Assembly (NCBI GenBank): GCA_017547165.1
Contig: JAFYQK010000025.1
Span: 310,001 to 374,000, forward strand
From: Bacteroidaceae bacterium
GTDB taxonomy: Bacteria; Bacteroidota; Bacteroidia; Bacteroidales; Bacteroidaceae
DNA: 64,000 nucleotides
Reading direction: 5' to 3'
This document shows positions 33,625 through 41,846 of this stretch, one piece after another. Under the pieces are notes generated by a model that searched no databases, was not told where the DNA came from, and saw only the letters and a program-made list of their open reading frames with translations. The first letter of the stretch is position 1. Every line of letters starts with the position of its first letter. Position numbers and translations under genes: made by a program.

Positions 33625-35955
33625 TTATTTCTTTTTTCTTGTAGGTTTGCTTGCTGGAGTAGGAGCGTTGTTGATGATCTCCATACATTCCTTATATGTG
33701 AGCTGCTCTGCTTTCTCGTGCAGATTTTTGGGCAACTTATAGTTTTGCTGCTTATAGGCAAGATATGGTCCATAGCGGCCAGCCATAACCTCAAGGTCTG
33801 CATCTTCCTCAAATGTTTTGAGGTGCTTTTTGGCTTCGTCCAGACGGTATTGGAGAATCATCTGCACGGCTTGCTCTAAACTCAAGGCAAGTGGGTCTGT
33901 TTCCTTTGGGATAGAGATATAAATGTTTCCGGTGTGGATGTAGGGACCAAATTTGCCTGCGCCAATTTTAACGGTTAAACCATCGAATTCTCCAAGTTCA
34001 CGTGGTAGGTTGAATAGTTCTATCGCCTCCTCTAAGGTGATGGTCTCCAGACTTTGCTCCTTCTTTAGTTGTGCAAATCGAGGCTTTTTGTCGCTATCGG
34101 TGCTTCCGATTTGAGCGACAGGACCAAAGCGGCCTATTTTCACCATTACCGGTTCACCTGTTTTGGGATGTACGCCCAACAGGCGTTCGCCTACGCGATG
34201 CTCGTTGCGGCTGTTCATACTCTTTTCCACTAAGGGTTCGAAATTCTCGTAGAATTTGCGTATCATCTGTATCCATTCGGCCTTGCCTTCAGCAATGTCG
34301 TCAAACTCCTTCTCAACCTCGGCGGTGAAGTTATAGTCCATTATTTCGGGGAAACTATCCTTAAGGAAGTCGTTTACAACTATGCCGGTGTCGGTTGGTA
34401 GGAGCTTGCCCCTTTCGGCGCCAAGCGTGATTTCTTTCTGCTTTGAACTGATTGCTCCCTTTTTTAGTGAGATAACGGTGTAGGTAAACGATTCGCCCTG
34501 CTTGTCACCCTTTTGCACATATTCTCTTTCTTGTATGGTGGTGATGGTGGTGGCATAAGTTGAAGGACGACCTATGCCGAGTTCCTCCAATTTCTTTACC
34601 AGAGACGCTTCGTTGTATCTTGTTGGTCTTTGACTGAATCTTTCTGTGGCAAGTACTTCTACATTGTTGAGCATTTGCCCATTTTTAAGCATTGGCAATA
34701 GGTTCTCTCCACTCTCGTTGTCATCCTCTTCGGCCTGAGCATTGTGTGCCTGATAAACCTTCAAGAAACCTTCGAAAGTAATCACTTCGCCTGATGCAAT
34801 GAACTGACAATCAGAGATACCACTGATGTTTATGGTTGCCTGCGTGCGCTCTATCTGAGCATCAGCCATCTGGCTTGCTATGGTGCGTTTCCAAATCAGG
34901 TTATAGAGGCGTCTTTCCTGCACAGAACCTTGTATCTCGGCATTTTCCATATAGGTGGGTCGGATAGCTTCATGAGCCTCTTGTGCACCTTTGCTGCTTG
35001 TTTGGTATTGGCGCAAAGAAACATACTCCTTACCCATTGTTTCGGTGATATGCTTTTGACTGGCATTAAGGCAAAGCTTCGAAAGATTCACGCTATCGGT
35101 ACGCATGTATGTAATCAAACCGTTTTCATACAAGCGTTGGGCTATCATCATGGTTTGTGCTACGCTTAGTCCTAACTTGTGAGCTGCCTCTTGTTGCAAA
35201 GTAGAGGTGGTAAATGGAGGTGCAGGACTTTTTTTAGCAGGTCTTTTGGTAACTTCCTGTATGCTGAAGGATGCCTCCTTGCATTTTTCAAGGAAGTTCT
35301 CTGCTTCTTCTTTGGTTTGGAAGCGCTTCGTCAGTTCAGCCTTCAAATCCTCACCGTTCTCGGTAAGGAACAATGCTGTTACTCTGTAAGATGCTTCACT
35401 TTTGAACGACAAAATCTCTCGCTCCTTCTCTACAATGAGGCGTACGGCAACACTCTGCACTCGTCCTGCTGACAAGGCGGGTTTAACTTTCCTCCACAAA
35501 ACCGGGCTCAACTTGAAACCCACAATTCTGTCAAGCAAGCGTCTTGCCTGTTGTGCATTCACAAGGTTGTTGTCTATCTGTCGTGGATTTTTTATCGCCT
35601 CCAGAATAGCATTTTTTGTAATCTCATGAAACACAATACGTTTTGTTTGCTTGGGATCTAAATCCAAAACCTGTTGCAGATGCCACGAGATGGCTTCTCC
35701 TTCGCGGTCTTCATCGGAAGCCAACCATACGGTCTCGGCCTCAGAAGCCATTTTCTTTAGTGTTTGAACCAACTTTAGCTTGTCTGCAGGTATTTCATAT
35801 TGTGGTGCGAAGGTATCGGTATCGATGCTGAAATTCTTTTTCTTAAGATCTCTGATGTGTCCGTAGGAGGACTGCACCTTGAAATCTTCGCCAAGAAACT
35901 TTTCAATTGTCTTTGCCTTGGCGGGACTCTCCACGATGACCAGGTTCTTATTCAT
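33625..35955 (-). CDS. topA: DNA topoisomerase I
   Basis: I take the ATG at 35955 (MNKNLVIVESPAKAK), giving 776 residues; the frame is open further upstream, but that part lies before the -7 box at 35986-35993. The Toprim domain has VESPAKAK and ASDEDREGEAI (metal-binding DxD). The active-site Tyr lies in GLITYMRTDS. The C-terminal third has several Toprim-type repeats (KTGEPVMVKIGRFGP, VKIGAGKFGPYIH, VMAGRYGPYLAYK) instead of the Cys4 zinc fingers of E. coli TopA, and ends in a Lys-rich tail (PTRKKK). It relaxes negative supercoils. First gene of the topA-aroK-speA-argB run. Confidence 0.95.
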   Translation of the reverse strand: MNKNLVIVESPAKAKTIEKFLGEDFKVQSSYGHIRDLKKKNFSIDTDTFAPQYEIPADKLKLVQTLKKMASEAETVWLASDEDREGEAISWHLQQVLDLDPKQTKRIVFHEITKNAILEAIKNPRQIDNNLVNAQQARRLLDRIVGFKLSPVLWRKVKPALSAGRVQSVAVRLIVEKEREILSFKSEASYRVTALFLTENGEDLKAELTKRFQTKEEAENFLEKCKEASFSIQEVTKRPAKKSPAPPFTTSTLQQEAAHKLGLSVAQTMMIAQRLYENGLITYMRTDSVNLSKLCLNASQKHITETMGKEYVSLRQYQTSSKGAQEAHEAIRPTYMENAEIQGSVQERRLYNLIWKRTIASQMADAQIERTQATINISGISDCQFIASGEVITFEGFLKVYQAHNAQAEEDDNESGENLLPMLKNGQMLNNVEVLATERFSQRPTRYNEASLVKKLEELGIGRPSTYATTITTIQEREYVQKGDKQGESFTYTVISLKKGAISSKQKEITLGAERGKLLPTDTGIVVNDFLKDSFPEIMDYNFTAEVEKEFDDIAEGKAEWIQMIRKFYENFEPLVEKSMNSRNEHRVGERLLGVHPKTGEPVMVKIGRFGPVAQIGSTDSDKKPRFAQLKKEQSLETITLEEAIELFNLPRELGEFDGLTVKIGAGKFGPYIHTGNIYISIPKETDPLALSLEQAVQMILQYRLDEAKKHLKTFEEDADLEVMAGRYGPYLAYKQQNYKLPKNLHEKAEQLTYKECMEIINNAPTPASKPTRKKK

Positions 35956-35985
35956 AGATTGATGTCGTTTTTTCAGTGTTGGTCG

Positions 35986-35993
35986 CAAAGATA
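35986..35993 (-). promoter_or_regulatory. -7 box of topA
   Basis: TATCTTTG on the minus strand, ~30 bases before the chosen start; it decides against the longer N-terminus. Confidence 0.6.
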
Positions 35994-36044
35994 AGTTATT
36001 TTTTGCATTGTACATTATATATTTTGTAAAAACTTATTCAAAAT

Positions 36045-36075
36045 TTTGTGCGCTGAAATCTTTTATTTATCTTTG
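36045..36075 (+). promoter_or_regulatory. Promoter of the NfeD-flotillin operon
   Basis: TTTG (36045-36048), 19 bases, TATCTTTG (36068-36075): an exact Bacteroidetes promoter, divergent from topA. Leader ~55 bases. Confidence 0.75.
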
Positions 36076-36135
36076 TCTATGACAAAAGAAAATAAGTAAT
36101 TATATAATGTATTCACCCTTTAACTACTAAAATAT

Positions 36136-36738
36136 ATGACAGACGCTTTTTATGCATGGTACAATGCGCTCGCATCCGGCCAGCAGGTATATTGGGCTAT
36201 TGCTCTTATTACCTCTCTGCTATTTCTTATCCAGATGGTTTTGACCTTCATTGGTATTGGTGATGCCGATACTGATATGGATTTTGGAGGCGATGCGGAC
36301 ATTTCTGATGGTAGCACCTTGGACATGGGTGGAGCAATGCAGCTCTTCACTATCCGTAACTTTATCAACTTCCTGCTTGGTTTGGGTTGGGGTGGTGTTT
36401 GCCTCCATTCGCTTATTCCAAATCAGATGCTATTGGCCGCAGCCTCGTTTGTTGTAGGATTGTTGTTTGTATATGTATTCTTGCTTATCTATCGCCAGAT
36501 GTCTAAGCTTGAGAAGGATGGCACTTTTCATATTGAGGATTGTGTAGGCTCGGTGGTGGATGTGTATCTCACCATACCAGCCGCACGTACTGGTGTCGGC
36601 AAGGTGCAGGTAAGCTTTCAGGGGTCCGTGCAGGAACTTATAGCTGTTACCGACGATGAGGCTCCGATACACTCTGGTGCCAAGGTTCGTGTTCTTGGTC
36701 TGCTTGATGCCTCAAGCGTTGTAGTCGAAAGAATCTGA
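36136..36738 (+). CDS. NfeD-like membrane protein (YuaF type)
   Basis: Protein of 200 residues with membrane spans at ~19-40, ~72-92 and ~97-118, an acidic loop (DADTDMDFGGDADISDG) between the first two, and a soluble OB-fold-like C-terminus (~130-200, with a DCVGSVVDVYL strand and a final VRVLGLLDASSVVVE). This matches the short NfeD/YuaF proteins that accompany flotillins. It probably anchors the flotillin assembly in the membrane. It lies 52 bases before the flotillin gene, in one operon. Confidence 0.75.
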   Translation: MTDAFYAWYNALASGQQVYWAIALITSLLFLIQMVLTFIGIGDADTDMDFGGDADISDGSTLDMGGAMQLFTIRNFINFLLGLGWGGVCLHSLIPNQMLLAAASFVVGLLFVYVFLLIYRQMSKLEKDGTFHIEDCVGSVVDVYLTIPAARTGVGKVQVSFQGSVQELIAVTDDEAPIHSGAKVRVLGLLDASSVVVERI

Positions 36739-36790
36739 ACTACTTTTATTATAATATAAACTTAAACTCTAATATTTAAATTATACTATT

Positions 36791-38158
36791 ATGGATCCAA
36801 TTTATTTGATTGTTATTGCCGTAGTGGTGTTTGTTATGCTTGTTATGGCATTGCTCAACCGCTACCGCCGTTGTCCTTCTGACAAGATTCTGGTTGTCTA
36901 TGGTTCTACTATGGGACGTAGCTCTGCCAAATGTGTACATGGTGGTGGTACTTTCGTATGGCCCGTTATTCAGGACTATGCTTACCTGTCGCTTACTCCC
37001 ATAGGTATTGACGCTAATCTTACCAATGCTCTTTCGCGCCAGAATATTCGTGTAGACGTTCCTTGTCGTTTTACTGTAGGTATCAGCACTGAACCAGAGT
37101 CTATGCTTGCGGCGGCAGAGCGTTTGCTCGGTCTTCAGTCTTCTCAGATTCAAGAGATGGCTCGTGATATCCTATTCGGTCAGCTTCGTTTGGTTATTGC
37201 TACCATGAGTATTGAGGAGTTGAACTCTGACCGTGATAAGTTCCTTGAGGCTATAACCGCCAATGTTGAGGTTGAATTAAAGAAGATAGGTCTTCGACTC
37301 ATCAACGTGAACGTTACCGACATTAAGGACGAAAGTGGATATATCGAGGCTCTTGGTCAAGAGGCAGCTGCAAAGGCTATCAACGAGGCTAAGGTACGTG
37401 TTGCCGAGCAGGAGAAAGTTGGTGAAATCGGTAAGGCAGAGGCTGTTCGCGAAACCCGTATCCGTACGGCCGACGCCAATGCACAGGCCGTTCAGGGTGA
37501 GAACGAGGCAAAGATTGCCATTGCTAACTCTGATGCTAATCGTCGTGAGCGCGAGGCAGAGGCTCAGCGTAAGGCTATTGCTGCTGAAAAGGTTGCTCAA
37601 GCTCAGGCTCTGGAGGAGGCATATGCTGCTGAACAGAAAGCCGAGGATGCTCGTGCCGACCGCGACCGTGCAAGTCAAAATGCTAATGTTATTGTGGCAC
37701 AGGAAATTGAGAAACGCCGTCTCGTAATTGCTGCTGAAGCCGAGGCTGAGCAGAAACGTGTAAATGCAAAGGGTGAGGCTGATGCAATATATGCGAAGAT
37801 GGAGGCAGAGGCTAAGGGTCTGTATGAGATTCTTACCAAGCAGGCCGAGGGTTATGATCGCATGATTAAGGCAGCCGGTGGCGATGCTACCAAGGCTTAT
37901 ACCTTGCTCTTGCTTGAGAAATTGCCCGAACTTGTCAAGACTCAGGTTGATGCCATCAAGGGTATTAACATCGATAAGGTTACTGTGTGGGATGGCGGTG
38001 CAGGCAATGCCAATGGTCAGACCTCTACAGCTAACTTCCTCTCTGGTTTGATGAAGTCAGTACCTCCTTTGAACGATCTCTTTGATCAGGCTGGCATGGC
38101 GCTCCCCGAGTATCTTGCAAAGAAGAAGGATGAGGTAAAGCCTGCTGATACTAAGTAA
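36791..38158 (+). CDS. Flotillin-like SPFH protein
   Basis: Protein of 455 residues. The N-terminal membrane segment (~4-18, LIVIAVVVFVMLVMAL) is followed by the SPFH domain (~30-190, with LGLQSSQIQEMARDILFGQL) and a long Ala/Glu-rich coiled coil (~190-345) that mediates oligomerisation, as in FloT/YuaG. Flotillins organise ordered membrane regions and help assemble membrane complexes. The upstream NfeD-like partner supports the call. A hairpin follows. Confidence 0.9.
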   Translation: MDPIYLIVIAVVVFVMLVMALLNRYRRCPSDKILVVYGSTMGRSSAKCVHGGGTFVWPVIQDYAYLSLTPIGIDANLTNALSRQNIRVDVPCRFTVGISTEPESMLAAAERLLGLQSSQIQEMARDILFGQLRLVIATMSIEELNSDRDKFLEAITANVEVELKKIGLRLINVNVTDIKDESGYIEALGQEAAAKAINEAKVRVAEQEKVGEIGKAEAVRETRIRTADANAQAVQGENEAKIAIANSDANRREREAEAQRKAIAAEKVAQAQALEEAYAAEQKAEDARADRDRASQNANVIVAQEIEKRRLVIAAEAEAEQKRVNAKGEADAIYAKMEAEAKGLYEILTKQAEGYDRMIKAAGGDATKAYTLLLLEKLPELVKTQVDAIKGINIDKVTVWDGGAGNANGQTSTANFLSGLMKSVPPLNDLFDQAGMALPEYLAKKKDEVKPADTK

Positions 38159-38193
38159 TATTTCAAAGTACTTAATCTTAATATATATAATAT

Positions 38194-38233
38194 AAGGTGG
38201 ACATTGCTTGTTTCTATCAAGAGTGTCCACCTT
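38194..38233 (+). terminator. Terminator after the flotillin gene
   Basis: AAGGTGGACA (38194-38203) and TGTCCACCTT (38224-38233) form a 10-bp stem, followed by TT. Confidence 0.8.
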
Positions 38234-38239
38234 TGTCGT

Positions 38240-38650
38240 ATCACACATAGCTCCTAAAAATGTTTCTTGACTGATTTTTGCAATTGTCCTTTGTCGCCAA
38301 GGCATTAAAATATTGTAAAATTCACTATAAAGATGGTTCGCAGTTTTTAATGAAAATGAAGTCTGTAAGAATAGACTGAAATGAAAATATGTATGCAAAA
38401 GCGTGTATTGGCTCATTTTCTCTTCCGGAAACAATATCTTCTTTTCATTATAAACATTATGAAGTTTTGCTTCATTCATCAGTATCTTTCTCCTTAATCA
38501 ATGTATTCTTTTCCTTTAACTAAAGTTGCCTACCTCATAATAAGTGAATAATATTCGCATTATTGTCGGTATTATCATAAAAGCAGGTTAAAACTGTTTT
38601 CCGCCTCATTATACCGCTGATTGATGTAGAAAAGAATAAATTTGTGTCAT
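38240..38650. other. Gene-free AT-rich stretch
   Basis: Between the flotillin terminator and the tRNA promoter lie ~410 bases. The longest minus-strand frame here has no family features and runs back into the flotillin gene, so I see no gene, RNA or repeat I can support. Confidence 0.4.
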
Positions 38651-38654
38651 TTTA

Positions 38655-38686
38655 TTTGGCGGTTTCAAAAAAATACCATACCTTTG
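38655..38686 (+). promoter_or_regulatory. Promoter of tRNA-Leu
   Basis: TTTG (38655-38658), 20 bases, TACCTTTG (38679-38686). The tRNA begins 14 bases later, as expected for a short 5' trailer. Confidence 0.75.
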
Positions 38687-38699
38687 CACTCGCAAACAA

Positions 38700-38781
38700 G
38701 CCCAGATGGCGGAATAGGTAGACGCGTTGGTCTCAAACACCAATACCGCAAGGTGTGCCGGTTCGATCCCGGCTCTGGGTA
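38700..38781 (+). tRNA. tRNA-Leu (anticodon CAA)
   Basis: The cloverleaf can be folded: acceptor GCCCAGA/TCTGGGT (with a G-U end pair), D arm with GGTAGACGC, anticodon stem TTGGT/ACCAA around loop CTCAAAC giving anticodon CAA (reads UUG), a long variable arm (TACCGCAAGGT) typical of class II Leu tRNAs, and T arm CCGG-TTCGATC-CCGG. CCA is not encoded; the discriminator is A. Confidence 0.93.
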
Positions 38782-38783
38782 CG

Positions 38784-38817
38784 AAAAGGAGTTTCAGCGA
38801 AAACTGAAACTCCTTTT
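38784..38817 (+). terminator. Terminator after tRNA-Leu
   Basis: AAAAGGAGTTTCAG (38784-38797) and CTGAAACTCCTTTT (38804-38817) make a perfect 14-bp stem with a 6-base loop, ending in TTTTT. Confidence 0.9.
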
Positions 38818-38901
38818 TCGGTATTTAGGACAGAAAATTAACATGAACCCTTTTAAAGCGAGCATGGGGTAGAATGGCTCGCCTTACAAGCATCTGTTTT
38901 C

Positions 38902-39627
38902 TTAGATTATAGGTAACAGGATATGTTGGCCGTCCTCGCATATTTTACGGAAGATGCCATTTTCCATCAAGAAGGCTTCACCGCGAATCTCTTCATAGCC
39001 GAACATGCTGTAAAGATAGGTGCCATCGGGGAATATGTAGAAGCGCTTTCCGATACTATCTTTTGCGGCCACCTCGTTGTAGACTTTCATGCCATCCAGT
39101 ACAAAATCTTTCCACTCGTAGTAGTGGGGTAGGATTTGGATGTTAGTCAATCCCATGCCGGGGAAGAACCTCTTGTATTTCGGGTCGCGGATTTCTCCAG
39201 GGAGTTCGGGGATGGAATAGACGGTGTCGGCACAATTCATGCTACCTGCGCTAATGGTGATTAAAGTGCCTTTAAATTGCAAAAGGGATTCGCGAAGCTG
39301 CATCTCTGTGAAGAAACGGTGCTGAGTTGGGACGTGGCCGCCACCAAGTATGATAAGGTCTGATTCGCTCACCAGTCGATGCGACTCGGAAATGTTTCTC
39401 TTGTCAAGCAATGTCCATTGTATTATGTGTATGCCACAATTTTCTAAAGCGCTACGCAAACCATTGGAGGCACATTCGCTTCCGTAGAAATCGTCGGGGT
39501 CTGAAGTGATGTACAATCCTCGAACTTCTCCCTTAAGTTGGCGGAGAAGTTCCTCGCGGAACCTGTTCTTTTCAAATATGGCTCCATCGTGGCCACATGG
39601 GCTACTGGTTAGAAACAGAGTGAACAT
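38902..39627 (-). CDS. Peptidase E-like (family S51) / class I glutamine amidotransferase-fold protein
   Basis: With ATG 39627 (MFTLFLTSSPCGH) the protein has 241 residues; a longer in-frame start at 39666 lies before the -7 box and is unlikely. The fold shows LIILGGGHVPTQHRFF (~91-106) and the nucleophile elbow ITISAGS with Ser126, followed by a PHYYEW segment that can supply the His. Classical PepE splits Asp-X dipeptides; this relative may hydrolyse another small peptide-like compound. It is divergent from an ATP-grasp ligase and its promoter interleaves with that gene's promoter. No signal peptide, so cytoplasmic. Confidence 0.75.
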   Translation of the reverse strand: MFTLFLTSSPCGHDGAIFEKNRFREELLRQLKGEVRGLYITSDPDDFYGSECASNGLRSALENCGIHIIQWTLLDKRNISESHRLVSESDLIILGGGHVPTQHRFFTEMQLRESLLQFKGTLITISAGSMNCADTVYSIPELPGEIRDPKYKRFFPGMGLTNIQILPHYYEWKDFVLDGMKVYNEVAAKDSIGKRFYIFPDGTYLYSMFGYEEIRGEAFLMENGIFRKICEDGQHILLPII

Positions 39628-39635
39628 ATATTGGG

Positions 39636-39671
39636 CAAAGATATTGCATTTATTTGGATTTTTCAAGCAAA
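39636..39671 (-). promoter_or_regulatory. Promoter of the peptidase E-like gene
   Basis: On the minus strand TTTG (39671-39668), 24 bases, then TATCTTTG (39643-39636). The ATG at 39627 is only 8 bases after the -7 box, so the mRNA has almost no leader. Confidence 0.6.
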
Positions 39672-39684
39672 ATAGTTATTTTTG
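39653..39684 (+). promoter_or_regulatory. Promoter of the ATP-grasp-esterase operon
   Basis: TTTG (39653-39656), 20 bases, TATTTTTG (39677-39684). It interleaves with the minus-strand promoter: each -33 lies between the two -7 boxes. Leader ~100 bases. Confidence 0.65.
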
Positions 39685-39787
39685 CAGTGCATATGCAGAA
39701 AAAGGAAGAAAAATGTAAGTTTAATACTTTGGTTCTGCAAATGCTTTTTATGGCAGAATTTACTATTCATTAAATAAGATTGCTATT

Positions 39788-40984
39788 ATGAACTTCATTT
39801 TTATCTCTCCTAATTTTCCAGAGAACTATTGGAATTTCTGTGCAGCACTAAAAAAGAATGGTGTTACGGTATTTGGTATTGGTGATGCTCCATATGATCA
39901 ATTGGATTCAAGGCTGAAGGACGCTTTAAAGGAGTATTACAAAGTAGATAATATGGAGGAATATGACCAGATGTATCGTGCGGTGGCACATTTTGCCGCT
40001 AAATATGGTCGTATTGATTGGATAGAAAGTAACAACGAGTACTGGTTGGAGCAGGATGCGCGTTTGCGCACAGACTTCAATGTGAACACAGGTCTTAAGA
40101 CAGACAGGATATACAGCATCAAGGAAAAATCCGAGATGAAGAAGTATTATGCGGCGGGTGGTATCCGTACCGCTCGTCAGATAAAGGCGAGTGCTGGTTG
40201 GGACGCCATAATGAAGTTTGCATACGAGGCAGGTTATCCTGTTTTTGCAAAGCCAGACGTGGGTGTTGGTTCGGGTGGTGCTCACAAGATAGAGAGTGAA
40301 TGGGCCTTGCGTGACTTTCTTGATAACACACCGCATGTCCATGACTATGTAATTGAGGAATTTGTTACGGGCAACATCTGCACCTACGATGCAATAATAG
40401 ATTCCAAGGGCGAACCCTTGTTTGAAAGTATGTGTGTATGTCCTCCCTCTATAGCTGATATCGTCAACTATAACCTTGACAGTACCTATTATGTCCAGCA
40501 GCATATTAACGAAAATCTTCGCTTTTGGGGACGCCAGACCGTAAAGGCGTTTGATGTGCGCCAGCGTTTTGTGCATCTGGAGTTCTTCCAATTAGGTCGT
40601 GCTCATCGAGGTCTTGGCAACGAGGGTGACTTTGTAGCTCTTGAGGTGAATATGCGTCCAGGTGGTGGTTATACGCCTGATATGATTAACTATGCGCACA
40701 ATGTGGATGTTTATCAGATATGGGCCGATATGGTAGCTTTTGACGCACGCAGACAATCAGATGCAAATGACGATTATTTCTGCGTATATGCCGGACGCCG
40801 TTCTGGGGTGGAATATCATTTGTCAGATACACAAATTTTGGACAAGTATGCGTATGCAATGAAGATGACTCCATACATTGACAAAGCACTTGCACCAGCC
40901 ATGGGTGACTATGCCTATATTGCTCGTTTCCGTACTGAGATGGAGAGAGACGAGTTCTTATACGATGTCTGCAATAGAAAATAA
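39788..40984 (+). CDS. ATP-grasp carboxylate-amine ligase
   Basis: Protein of 398 residues. Residues ~1-105 form a Rossmann-like pre-ATP-grasp domain (FISPNFPENYWNF). The ATP-grasp core has the ATP-binding Lys in PVFAKPDVGVGSGGAHK (~149-165), the hinge YVIEEFVTGNICTYDAI and the metal-binding VALEVNMRPGGGYTPD (~285-300). Such enzymes join a carboxylate to an amine via an acyl phosphate. The substrate is not apparent. An esterase follows after 33 bases and a peptidase E-like gene is divergent, so the three may make, trim and recycle one small molecule. Confidence 0.85.
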   Translation: MNFIFISPNFPENYWNFCAALKKNGVTVFGIGDAPYDQLDSRLKDALKEYYKVDNMEEYDQMYRAVAHFAAKYGRIDWIESNNEYWLEQDARLRTDFNVNTGLKTDRIYSIKEKSEMKKYYAAGGIRTARQIKASAGWDAIMKFAYEAGYPVFAKPDVGVGSGGAHKIESEWALRDFLDNTPHVHDYVIEEFVTGNICTYDAIIDSKGEPLFESMCVCPPSIADIVNYNLDSTYYVQQHINENLRFWGRQTVKAFDVRQRFVHLEFFQLGRAHRGLGNEGDFVALEVNMRPGGGYTPDMINYAHNVDVYQIWADMVAFDARRQSDANDDYFCVYAGRRSGVEYHLSDTQILDKYAYAMKMTPYIDKALAPAMGDYAYIARFRTEMERDEFLYDVCNRK

Positions 40985-41017
40985 TCTACTCATACATATA
41001 TCTTTATACGTAAACCA

Positions 41018-41755
41018 ATGGAAGTAATTTATAACAAGCACTTCAGTAACCACCTGCAACGCGATATGGAATATAAGACATACGGCAAAAAGGGCCGTCC
41101 GGTGCTGATATTCCCTTCGCAAGATGGCCGATTCTTCGATTTCGAGAATTTTGGAATGATAGATGTGCTGTCACCATGGATAGAGAGCGGACAGATACGT
41201 GCTATCTGTGTAGATGGTATCGATGGCGAAACATGGAGCAACCGTTCGGCTGATAATCGTTGGCGAATAGAGCAACACGAGCGTTGGTATAACTATATCA
41301 CAGAGGAACTTATTCCTCAGGTTCGTAAACGTAAGACGGAGAGTTTTATGGTGACCGGATGTTCGATGGGTGGTTTTCATGCAGGAAACTTTTTCTTCCG
41401 TCGTCCTGATATTTTTGATACCGTGATCGCACTTAGTGGGTTGTATACCGCAAGTTATGGTTTCCCTATGTATAGCGACGAACTTACATTCATGAATTCT
41501 CCAATTGATTTCATTAGAGAGATGCCGCAAGATCATCCTTGGATAGACCTATACAAGAAGCGTCGCATTTACATTTGTGTGGGGCAGGGACGATGGGAAG
41601 ATGAATTGTTGGAGAGCACTCGTGCTTTGGATACTGTGCTTTGCGAAAAGGGTATTCCTGCAAATATGGACTATTGGGGTTTTGATGTGGATCATGATTG
41701 GTGTTGGTGGAAGAAGCAATTGCCTTATTTCATGGAAAAGGCACTTTCTAAGTGA
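41018..41755 (+). CDS. Alpha/beta-hydrolase esterase (esterase D/Fes type)
   Basis: Protein of 245 residues with no signal peptide. The nucleophile elbow GCSMGGFHAG (~113-122) carries Ser115, and the C-terminal DVDHDWCWW holds the catalytic His; an Asp in the region before it completes the triad. It begins with YNKHFSNHLQRDMEYKTYG, a start I associate with putative esterases found beside ATP-grasp genes in several phyla. Substrate unknown. A terminator follows, so ATP-grasp and esterase form a two-gene operon. Confidence 0.83.
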   Translation: MEVIYNKHFSNHLQRDMEYKTYGKKGRPVLIFPSQDGRFFDFENFGMIDVLSPWIESGQIRAICVDGIDGETWSNRSADNRWRIEQHERWYNYITEELIPQVRKRKTESFMVTGCSMGGFHAGNFFFRRPDIFDTVIALSGLYTASYGFPMYSDELTFMNSPIDFIREMPQDHPWIDLYKKRRIYICVGQGRWEDELLESTRALDTVLCEKGIPANMDYWGFDVDHDWCWWKKQLPYFMEKALSK

Positions 41756-41779
41756 ACCAATTTGTTGTGATAAAACAAA

Positions 41780-41809
41780 CAACAGGCGGAGGAGAACCTT
41801 CGCCTGTTG
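41780..41809 (+). terminator. Terminator after the esterase gene
   Basis: CAACAGGCG (41780-41788) pairs with CGCCTGTTG (41801-41809), loop GAGGAGAACCTT. It also sits downstream of the convergent regulator gene. Confidence 0.8.
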
Positions 41810-41846
41810 CCGTATTATATAGTACAGATGTAGTGTGAAATCTTAA

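Noticed and set aside
38057-38479. Minus-strand open frame of ~140 codons between flotillin and tRNA-Leu
   Set aside because: It runs into the flotillin gene, has biased, low-complexity composition and no family features.
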